Shown here piece by piece: positions 54,824 through 64,000 of a stretch of DNA of 64,000 nt. Numbering within the stretch: the stretch's first letter is position 1; each line of letters starts with the position of its first letter. The notes below the pieces were generated by a model. It had not been told where the DNA came from, did no database searches, and saw only the letters and a program-made list of their open reading frames with translations. Location of the stretch: positions 2,151,501 through 2,215,500 of the forward strand of contig NZ_CP004388.1 in NCBI RefSeq assembly GCF_000300235.2, read 5' to 3'. The position numbers and the translations under genes were made by a program. The DNA is from Thalassospira xiamenensis M-5 = DSM 17429. Its GTDB lineage: Bacteria > Pseudomonadota > Alphaproteobacteria > Rhodospirillales > Thalassospiraceae.

Positions 54824-56257
54824 TTAGCGATAGCAAACGGCCTTGGCCGCATCGACGATGTGTTGCTCCTGCGGAAGTGCAAGCACTTCGAGGTTGGCAG
54901 CATATGGCATCGGAACATCTTCACCGGTAACGCGCGCAACCGGCGCATCAAGGTAATCAAACGCATGTTCCATGATGACCGATGCGATCTCGGCACCGAT
55001 ACCGGCAAAGTGCCAGCCTTCTTCGCAGGTCACGAGACGGTTGGTTTTCATGACCGAGCGAACGATGGTGTTCACATCAAGCGGACGGATGGTCCGAAGG
55101 TTGATGACCTCGGCGGAAATGCCCTGCTCAGCAAGCTGTTCTGCCGCTTTCAGCGCCTTGCCGACCATGATTGAAAACGCAACGATGGTAACGTCCGTCC
55201 CTTCGCGTTCGATCTTTGCCTGACCAATCGGAAGAACGAAATCTTCGTCGTCCGGCACTTCGAAGCTTTGTCCGTAAAGGATTTCGTTTTCAAGGAAGAC
55301 AATCGGGTTCGGATCACGAATAGCAGCCTTGAGTAGACCCTTCGCATCGGCCGCCGACCAAGGTGCGACAACCTTAAGCCCCGGGCAATGTGCATACCAG
55401 GATGCATAGCACTGCGAATGCTGTGCGCCCACACGCGACGCAGCACCGTTCGGGCCACGGAACACGATCGGGCAACCAAGCTGGCCACCGGACATATACA
55501 GGGTTTTCGCAGCAGAGTTGATGATCTGGTCAATCGCCTGCATGGCGAAGTTAAAGGTCATGAACTCAAGAACCGGTTTCAGGCCCATGAATGCCGAACC
55601 GGTTGCAAGGCCGGTAAAGCCATGCTCGGTAATCGGGGTATCGACAACACGCTTGTCACCGAATTCATCAAGCAGGCCCTGGGTGACTTTATAAGCCCCC
55701 TGATACTGCGCGACTTCTTCCCCCATGACATAAACGTTCTCATCGGCCCGCATTTCTTCGGCCATGGCATCGCGCAGGGCTTCACGAACGGTCTGGGTCT
55801 TGAACGAGGTATAGGTTTTCTCGTCCTGGGTCGCGTTCATGACGCTCATGGCACGCGGGTCCTGTTCGGCGCGGTCAATCGCACCGCTTGCAGCAACAGG
55901 TGCTGCACTGGACGAACTGGCCGGTGCCTTTTCTTCTTCCTTGGCTTCGGCCGGTGCGGCGTCGGCTTTCGGTGCAGAAGACGCCGAAACATTATCAAGG
56001 GCAGAAGCATCCTCGTCTTCTTCGAGGATATAGGCGATCACAGCATTCACCGCGACGTTTTCAGTCCCTTCGGCAATCACGATCTTGCCGATGGTCCCTT
56101 CGTCAACGGCCTCGACTTCCATCGTGGCCTTGTCGGTTTCAATTTCTGCAATCACGTCACCGGAGGCAACAGTGTCGCCTTCCTTGACGGTCCATTTGGC
56201 AAGAGTGCCTTCTGTCATGGTCGGCGACAGCGCCGGCATCAAAACTTCAATCGGCAT
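54824..56257 (-). CDS. pdhB: Pyruvate dehydrogenase E1 beta with fused N-terminal lipoyl domain
   Basis: Partner of E1 alpha in pyruvate decarboxylation. At 477 residues it is longer than a plain E1 beta (~330) because it starts with a lipoyl domain (K43 in [10 protein letters not shown]) and an Ala/Glu linker (~85-135). The transketolase-like body follows: [40 protein letters not shown], then [26 protein letters not shown], and a C-terminal domain. This fusion is known in several alphaproteobacteria. It lies between pdhA and pdhC. Confidence 0.94.
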   Translation of the reverse strand: MPIEVLMPALSPTMTEGTLAKWTVKEGDTVASGDVIAEIETDKATMEVEAVDEGTIGKIVIAEGTENVAVNAVIAYILEEDEDASALDNVSASSAPKADAAPAEAKEEEKAPASSSSAAPVAASGAIDRAEQDPRAMSVMNATQDEKTYTSFKTQTVREALRDAMAEEMRADENVYVMGEEVAQYQGAYKVTQGLLDEFGDKRVVDTPITEHGFTGLATGSAFMGLKPVLEFMTFNFAMQAIDQIINSAAKTLYMSGGQLGCPIVFRGPNGAASRVGAQHSQCYASWYAHCPGLKVVAPWSAADAKGLLKAAIRDPNPIVFLENEILYGQSFEVPDDEDFVLPIGQAKIEREGTDVTIVAFSIMVGKALKAAEQLAEQGISAEVINLRTIRPLDVNTIVRSVMKTNRLVTCEEGWHFAGIGAEIASVIMEHAFDYLDAPVARVTGEDVPMPYAANLEVLALPQEQHIVDAAKAVCYR

Positions 56258-56310
56258 TGTTCCCTCTCTCCCGGGAAATATCGGTCAAAAGCGGTTCGCG
56301 GGTGTCGCGA

Positions 56311-57321
56311 TCACGCGTCGATCAGAATATCTGTGAACAGTTCGGAAACATCCGGTTCCGGGCTGTTTTGCGCAAACTCCGCCGCTTTGGCGACTTCCGC
56401 TTTCACATCCTTGTCGATGTCCTTGAGGCCAGCCTCGTCGATGATATTGCCATCGATCAGCAGCTTTTTGACCATATCGATCGGATCGTGCTCTTTACGC
56501 ATTTTGTCGAGCTCGTCCTTGGTACGATATTTCGCCGGGTCGGACATGGAATGCCCGCGATAGCGATAGGTCTTGAGCTCAAGGATATAGGGCCCTTTGC
56601 CTTCGCGGCAATGCGCAACGGCACGTTCACCGGCATCCTTGACCGCCAGAACGTCCATGCCATCAACCTGTTCACCCGGGATACCATAGGCAGAACCACG
56701 CTCGTAAAGGTCCGGGCTGGCCGAATGGCGCTGTGCCGACGTTCCCATGGCATACTGGTTGTTCTCGATGCAATAGATCACCGGAAGCTTCCAGAGCGCT
56801 GCCATGTTGAAGGATTCGTATACCTGCCCCTGGTTGACGGCACCGTCCCCAAGATAGGTCAGGCAGACACGGTCCTGACCGCGATATTTGTAATTGAAGG
56901 CAATACCGGTGCCGAGCGAAACCTGCCCGCCGACGATACCATGCCCGCCATAGAAGTTCTTTTCCTTGGAGAACATGTGCATCGAGCCGCCCTTGCCGTG
57001 CGAATAACCGCCTTCACGGCCGGTCAGCTCTGCCATAACCCCTGCTGGGTCCATGCCACAGGCCAGCATATGGCCGTGGTCGCGGTAACTGGTAATCACA
57101 CCATCATCGCCGGTAATGGCAGCCTGCATGCCGACAACGACAGCTTCCTGCCCGATGTAAAGATGGCAGAAGCCACCAATAAGCCCCATGCCATAAAGCT
57201 GACCGGCTTTTTCTTCAAAGCGACGGATCAGCAGCATTTCACGGTAATATTTGAGGAGATCGTCACTGCTCGCCTGATTGTCGGCGCGCGTCGTGGCGCG
57301 TTTGCGTTTTGTGGTCGCCAT
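56311..57321 (-). CDS. pdhA: Pyruvate dehydrogenase E1 alpha
   Basis: Thiamine-diphosphate enzyme that decarboxylates pyruvate. The 336 residues contain the TPP motif GDGAVNQGQVYESFNMAALWKLPVIYCIENN near 170-200 and GKGGSMHMFS near 110-119. The loop YRYRGHSMSDPAKYR corresponds to the region phosphorylated in mitochondrial E1 alpha. A GGGAGGAAAC ribosome site precedes the ATG. It is the first gene of the PDH block; the promoter should lie in the long gap upstream. Confidence 0.95.
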   Translation of the reverse strand: MATTKRKRATTRADNQASSDDLLKYYREMLLIRRFEEKAGQLYGMGLIGGFCHLYIGQEAVVVGMQAAITGDDGVITSYRDHGHMLACGMDPAGVMAELTGREGGYSHGKGGSMHMFSKEKNFYGGHGIVGGQVSLGTGIAFNYKYRGQDRVCLTYLGDGAVNQGQVYESFNMAALWKLPVIYCIENNQYAMGTSAQRHSASPDLYERGSAYGIPGEQVDGMDVLAVKDAGERAVAHCREGKGPYILELKTYRYRGHSMSDPAKYRTKDELDKMRKEHDPIDMVKKLLIDGNIIDEAGLKDIDKDVKAEVAKAAEFAQNSPEPDVSELFTDILIDA

Positions 57322-57865
57322 GTTTCCTCCCGGTGGATGGCTGTCGCTTAAGCATCATGTATGAGCGCTTAATTCGGTACTGGACCACCGAAATGACTAC
57401 CCAAAACTACGTGTCGAAGCAAGCAATCTAACCACCCGTAAACTGTTGTTTTGCAACGCACAATCACAAATAAACCAAATAATGGTTAATTCATGTTTTT
57501 TTGCATATATACATAATTCAAGCGTTTCCAGTGACTTGAGGAACCGGCTTCATTCCCGTTCATTCCATCAGGTCACAAATGCTATGCTTTCCCGAAAAGA
57601 ATATCACAGATCCGACACGTTTATTTCGCAACTGCCAGAAGAAACAAAAGGTTGCGTTGCCCTGATCACAAACTATTGCAGGTCACAAATCAACCAAAAG
57701 ACAGTTGAAACAACGCTGTATGAGAGGATGTCAAATTCCCGCCAAGCAGCCCGGGCTGTAAAATCATGGGAAATACAGCCCCGGACGCGCGCATTTTCAA
57801 TTCTGGAAGTTGATCGCACGCATAAAAAACCTGCCGGATTCTAAGCACAAATTTGCCGCGACCGA
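57322..57865. other. Long intergenic region between ftsB and pdhA
   Basis: About 545 bases, AT-rich near 57440-57540. The pdhA promoter must be here on the minus strand. A plus-strand frame (57446-57844, or 86 aa from 57583) is open, but its composition does not look like the neighbours and it has no recognised motif, so I do not call it a gene. CAGGTCACAAAT occurs twice (57570, 57679). No tRNA or clear small RNA was recognised. Confidence 0.4.
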
Positions 57866-58216
57866 TTACTGGCTGGCAGCAACCGTTTCGTCGGCCGGGT
57901 AGCCATTGTGATGGAAGATAATCAGATCATCCGGGTGCGCGGCATTCAGCATCGCGCGCGCACGTTCATCGAGCAGATCAGGATCAAGATGCTTCGGGCG
58001 CATCGCAATCACGCGCTGCTCCAGATGCTTGCGCTTGTCGATGATTTCGTCACGCACTTTTGCGATATCGGCCACGCGGTCCTGCATCGACCAATAAGCC
58101 AACAAACCACGATTACCTTCGACACTGTGGAAGATGAAATAGACCATAATGGTAAATGCAATAACCGGTGCAATAGCCTGACCTAGTCGGCGAATAACCG
58201 GTGACGTTGAAGACAT
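57866..58216 (-). CDS. FtsB/DivIC-family septum formation protein
   Basis: Single-pass membrane protein of the FtsQLB divisome. The 116 residues have a short cytoplasmic head and a membrane helix (AIAPVIAFTIMVYFIFHSV, ~14-32). A periplasmic coiled coil follows (YWSMQDRVADIAKVRDEIIDKRKHLEQRVIAM), then the family end LDERARAMLNAAHPDDLII. It lies between eno and pdhA on the same strand, its usual place in alphaproteobacteria. Confidence 0.88.
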   Translation of the reverse strand: MSSTSPVIRRLGQAIAPVIAFTIMVYFIFHSVEGNRGLLAYWSMQDRVADIAKVRDEIIDKRKHLEQRVIAMRPKHLDPDLLDERARAMLNAAHPDDLIIFHHNGYPADETVAASQ

Positions 58217-58447
58217 TTACCCCTGCCCTTTGCGGATACGAGACGAAAAACAGAAAAAACACCATTCCGAAACCGGAACGGAAAAACTGCGTGCGTTATT
58301 TCCCTTTGAACGCAAAGGTATAAATCTCGCAGCAGACAGAACTCTCGCAAAAATACTCTCACAGCTAATCACAACAGGGTAAAAATAAGCTTAAAACAGC
58401 AATGCTAATACAGGGCAGTTACGCTCAATTAGCTGATCCTGAACAAC

Positions 58448-58480
58448 AAAAAACCGCCCCGGAATGACGGGACGGTTTTT
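58448..58480 (-). terminator. Rho-independent terminator after eno
   Basis: AAAAAACCG...CCCCG pairs with CGGG...CGGTTTTT with one mismatch base, and a T-run follows on the minus strand (A-run at 58448-58453). It lies about 25 bases past the eno stop. Confidence 0.85.
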
Positions 58481-58504
58481 CAGGTTCAGTCCTGCAATCG
58501 AACC

Positions 58505-59875
<1,371 letters not shown>

Positions 59876-59880
59876 GCATA

Positions 59881-60738
59881 TCAATCCTTGAACATGTCCA
59901 GACGAACCGGATTGGCTTTTGCCACTTTGTCCAGTTCCATCAGAACCGACAAAACTTCCGGAAGCTTGTTCAAGGGAATCTGGTTCGGGCCATCGCTGAT
60001 GGCCGCATCCGGGTTATCGTGGGTTTCGATAAACAGGGCGGCAATGCCGACAGATACAGCCGCACGCGCCAAAACCGGCGCAAATTCGCGCTGTCCACCC
60101 GTCGTTGTCCCCTGCCCACCCGGCTGCTGAACAGAATGGGTCGCATCAAATACGACCGGATAGCCCTGACGGGCCATGGTGGGAAGTCCACGGAAATCGG
60201 TTACCAGCGTGTTATAGCCAAAGCTGGTCCCGCGATCACAAAGCATGATGTTTTCATTGCCAGTTGACGCAATGTTGTTCGCAACATTCGCCATGTCCCA
60301 GGGTGCCAGGAACTGGCCCTTTTTGACATTCACCGCGCGCCCGGTTTTACCCGCGGCCTGCAAAAGATCGGCCTGACGGCACAGGAACGCCGGAATTTGC
60401 AGAATATCGGCAACTTCCGCGACCGCCGCACACTGATCGGGCAGATGAACGTCGGTGACAATCGGAAGGCCGGTCTTTTCCTTGACCTCAGCCAGAATGT
60501 CGAGACCTTCGACCAGACCAACCCCACGCCTCGACGTGCTGCTGGTGCGGTTTGCCTTGTCAAACGAGCTTTTGTAAACAAGCCCGATCCCGAGCCCCTC
60601 GGACAATTCCTTAAGCGCTGCGGACATTTCCAGTGCGTGCTGACGGCTTTCGATCGCGCATGGCCCCGCCAGAAGCGCAAAGGGCCTGTTATTGGCGAAT
60701 TCGATATTGCCGACTTTGACAGTTTTGATTTCCGTCAT
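59881..60738 (-). CDS. kdsA: 3-deoxy-D-manno-octulosonate 8-phosphate synthase
   Basis: Joins phosphoenolpyruvate and arabinose 5-phosphate to make KDO8P for lipopolysaccharide. From the ATG at 60738 it is 285 residues (an in-frame ATG at 60753 adds five). LLAGPCAIESR near 22-32 has Cys27 where metal-free class I enzymes have Asn, so this is a class II, metal-dependent type. YKSSFDKANRTS, DVHLPDQCA, CDRGTSFGYN and FIETHDNPDAAISDGPNQI are the conserved segments. It lies 13 bases (28 from the chosen start) after pyrG, in one operon. Its presence predicts KDO-containing LPS. Confidence 0.93.
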   Translation of the reverse strand: MTEIKTVKVGNIEFANNRPFALLAGPCAIESRQHALEMSAALKELSEGLGIGLVYKSSFDKANRTSSTSRRGVGLVEGLDILAEVKEKTGLPIVTDVHLPDQCAAVAEVADILQIPAFLCRQADLLQAAGKTGRAVNVKKGQFLAPWDMANVANNIASTGNENIMLCDRGTSFGYNTLVTDFRGLPTMARQGYPVVFDATHSVQQPGGQGTTTGGQREFAPVLARAAVSVGIAALFIETHDNPDAAISDGPNQIPLNKLPEVLSVLMELDKVAKANPVRLDMFKD

Positions 60739-60766
60739 TTCGAAGTCTTTCATTCAGGCTGTTTGA

Positions 60767-62404
<1,638 letters not shown>

Positions 62405-62472
62405 TCATCTCAAAGCAAAACGCCGCAGTTCGATGCCGCTCAGTGCATCACGAACCGGGGAATACAACAATC

Positions 62473-62501
62473 AAAAATTGAGGCGGCAATTTTGCCGCCT
62501 C
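62473..62501 (-). terminator. Rho-independent terminator after secG
   Basis: GAGGCGGCAA (62480-62489) pairs with TTGCCGCCTC (62492-62501), then a T-run on the minus strand (A-run at 62473-62477). It separates secG from pyrG. Confidence 0.8.
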
Positions 62502-62519
62502 TGGTCGTCGGTTTGTTTT

Positions 62520-62855
62520 TTAGCGGGTCGGAGCCGCCGGTCCGGTGTCCTCGGCGGGCTGTTGTTCAGCTGCCGGGGCCGGAGCCTGATCCAGTATGGA
62601 TGTCGGCTGGGTATGAGTGTTGGACAACAATGCCAGGGCAAGGCTTGTAATCATGAATGCCCCGGCAAGAATAGCGGTCGTACGTGTCAGAAGGTTTGCT
62701 GCGCTGCGCGAGCTCATGACGCCGAAATTACCGCCGCCGCCACCGCCGCCGCTTCCGCCGATACCAAGCCCACCGCCCTCGCTGCGCTGTACGAGAATGA
62801 CGGCAATCATGCCAAGCGCAAGAAGAAGGTGAATTACCAGAATAACAGTTTGCAT
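62520..62855 (-). CDS. secG: SecG, protein export membrane subunit
   Basis: Auxiliary subunit of the SecYEG translocon. The 111 residues have two membrane helices (VILVIHLLLALGMIAVILV near 4-22 and TTAILAGAFMITSLALALL near 58-76). Between them lies the conserved QRSEGGGLGIGGSGGGGGGGNFG, Gly-rich in this family. The C-terminal tail is Pro/Ala/Glu-rich and disordered. It lies between tpiA and pyrG. Confidence 0.92.
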   Translation of the reverse strand: MQTVILVIHLLLALGMIAVILVQRSEGGGLGIGGSGGGGGGGNFGVMSSRSAANLLTRTTAILAGAFMITSLALALLSNTHTQPTSILDQAPAPAAEQQPAEDTGPAAPTR

Positions 62856-62882
62856 GGTCTCGAAACTCTTGTCCTAAAACTT

Positions 62883-62911
62883 CCGATCCGAAATTATTAT
62901 GGCCGGATCGG
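62883..62911. other. Hairpin between tpiA and secG
   Basis: CCGATCCG pairs with CGGATCGG around a 13-base AT-rich loop. No strong T-run follows on the minus strand. It could modulate readthrough from tpiA into secG. Confidence 0.4.
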
Positions 62912-62953
62912 GCAAAAATTTGATGCGTATTTAACGTGTTTTATGACAGTTGG

Positions 62954-63709
62954 CTAGGCGCAACTTTCAATAATTTTCCAAAAATCGTCAACCTTGAGGC
63001 TCGCCCCGCCAACCAGTGCACCGTCAACATCGGGCACAGACAGCAATTCAGCCGCATTGGACGGCTTTACCGAACCACCATACAGAATTCTGAATTTGTC
63101 ACCATCATCAAATCGTGCCGTCAGCCCTGCACGAATTGCAGCATGAACTTCGGCAACTTCATCAACGCTTGCCGTGCGCCCCGAGCCAATCGCCCAGACC
63201 GGCTCATAGGCAATGACGGTATTTTCCGCCGTCGCCTCATCAGGAACCGAAACCGCAATCTGGCCATTGACCACCGCAAGCGTCGCACCAAGATCGCGTT
63301 CCTGCTCGGTCTCGCCAACACAGACCACCGCAATCAGACCGGCATCATGGGCTGCCATTGTTTTCTGGCGAATAACGGTCGAACTTTCACCGTGGTCGGC
63401 CCGACGTTCGGAATGCCCGACAAGAACATGGGTCGCGCCGATATCGGCCAGCATCGGGGCCGCAATATCCCCGGTATGCGCGCCCGAAACGGCAACATGG
63501 CAATCCTGACCGCCAACCTTGACGGCACTCTTGGCCGTAACACCGGCAACATCGGAAATCAGGGTTGCCGGCGGACAGACCAGAATATCACATGCCAGAT
63601 CACCTTTTGCCTTTGCGCGGTCAGACAGTCCGCGCGCAAGTGCAAGCCCGTCGGTGCGCAGGCAATTCATTTTCCAGTTTCCGGCGATCAGGGGACGGCG
63701 CTGTGACAT
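62954..63709 (-). CDS. tpiA: Triosephosphate isomerase
   Basis: Interconverts dihydroxyacetone phosphate and glyceraldehyde 3-phosphate. From the ATG at 63709 (AGAGGTAG upstream) it is 251 residues; the frame runs on to 63799, but those extra residues are not part of the fold. RPLIAGNWKMN gives the active-site Lys, VLVGHSERR the His, and AYEPVWAIGSGRTAS the catalytic Glu. FRILYGGSVKPSNA binds phosphate. It heads the tpiA-secG block. Confidence 0.96.
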   Translation of the reverse strand: MSQRRPLIAGNWKMNCLRTDGLALARGLSDRAKAKGDLACDILVCPPATLISDVAGVTAKSAVKVGGQDCHVAVSGAHTGDIAAPMLADIGATHVLVGHSERRADHGESSTVIRQKTMAAHDAGLIAVVCVGETEQERDLGATLAVVNGQIAVSVPDEATAENTVIAYEPVWAIGSGRTASVDEVAEVHAAIRAGLTARFDDGDKFRILYGGSVKPSNAAELLSVPDVDGALVGGASLKVDDFWKIIESCA

Positions 63710-63902
63710 ATGTATATCTACCTCTTGCTGCGACGGGTTTTGGATCAGGCAATGGCTGGGCCATGCGGGAACCGATCCGACAAGTATTGTTACAAACACG
63801 GTTCGATGCGGGTTTTAGCACGCGCTCAGGCCCCGGCCAAGCCCCGGAAAACACTGTCAACCGAACTTCGGGCACGGTCAATGCAATCGGATGTTGCCGC
63901 CC

Positions 63903-64000
63903 TTACCTCTCGCCATTAAGATGCGCGGCAATTGCGCCGGGATTTTCGTTATGTTCCGGCAGATAAAAGAAACGCTGCCGGTACATTGTCATCTGCATTG
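63903..64000 (-). CDS. Possible C-terminus of an unidentified gene, cut by window edge
   Basis: On the minus strand a frame enters from the right edge and ends with TAA at 63903-63905. The visible residues are ...MYRQRFFYLPEHNENPGAIAAHLNGER, which look protein-like, but in-frame ATGs close to the edge mean it could also be a short chance ORF. I do not recognise the family. The 193 bases between it and tpiA hold no other gene. Confidence 0.3.
   Translation of the reverse strand, partial: MQMTMYRQRFFYLPEHNENPGAIAAHLNGER

Noticed and set aside
57446..57844. 132-aa plus-strand frame before pdhA
   Set aside because: No motif, no good ribosome site and AT-rich composition unlike neighbours; kept only as a note in the intergenic entry.
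62731..62765. Trinucleotide (CCG/CCA) run as a contingency repeat
   Set aside because: It encodes the normal Gly-rich segment of SecG and is broken by other codons.

Overview
The window is a stretch of core chromosome from an alphaproteobacterium, most likely a Rhodospirillales member such as Thalassospira. This rests on gene content and order: tpiA-secG-pyrG-kdsA-eno-ftsB-pdhABC-lpd-lipA, lepB-rnc-era-recO, a single RXKD-type Rel/SpoT next to rpoZ, a PDH E1-beta subunit carrying its own lipoyl domain, a DUF1127 protein and a class II KdsA. Base composition looks even (mid-50s percent GC by eye). I see no prophage, CRISPR array, transposase, rRNA or tRNA. The genus is an inference; only the class is well supported.

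Layout. 1-2.3 kb: branched-chain amino acid permeases livH and livM (livM cut by the window edge). 2.6-6.2 kb: a small DUF6898-like protein and a valine-degradation operon (acyl-CoA dehydrogenase, 3-hydroxyisobutyryl-CoA hydrolase, mmsB). 6.4-10.8 kb: metY, a DeoR regulator with an MFS permease, and hemB. 10.8-11.9 kb: a non-coding accessory patch with a degenerate ~240-270 bp tandem repeat and a REP-like inverted pair. 11.9-20.3 kb: a HAD phosphatase, a DUF1127 protein, a malonyl-CoA synthetase-like ligase, ornithine decarboxylase divergent from an aldehyde dehydrogenase, an ACT-domain threonine dehydratase with an unusual leader, and a flavin reductase. 20.5-26.5 kb: motAB, the leucyl-transferase bpt, and a TRAP transporter whose binding-protein gene converges on its permease genes. 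26.7-38 kb: parC and a long minus-strand block (DUF2062 gene, pdxJ, acpS, lepB, rnc, era, two tiny membrane proteins, recO), then rel/spoT, rpoZ and folK. 38-47 kb: a NYN protein, family 5 uracil-DNA glycosylase with recQ, a glutathione peroxidase overlapping a molybdoenzyme, smpB, dapA, a Slt-type lytic transglycosylase and a haloacid dehalogenase. 47.3-49 kb: a bactofilin overlapping an M23 peptidase gene. 49.3-64 kb: pgpA-cinA, then the minus-strand central metabolism block from coq10/lipA back to tpiA.

How it fits together. The right end is a carbon-to-acetyl-CoA module: triose-phosphate isomerase, enolase, and all pyruvate dehydrogenase subunits with the lipoyl synthase that activates them. 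The middle joins RNA processing, protein export, lipid cofactor activation, stringent response and DNA repair. Many neighbours overlap by 1-8 bases (TGATG, TAATG or ATGA junctions), pointing to translational coupling.

I did not find a convincing new biological system. The best candidates for a second look are the repeat patch at 11.1-11.9 kb, the small ORF plus perfect 22-bp palindrome before the threonine dehydratase gene, the two coupled mini membrane proteins between era and recO, the peroxidase/molybdoenzyme pair, and the bactofilin/M23 overlap.
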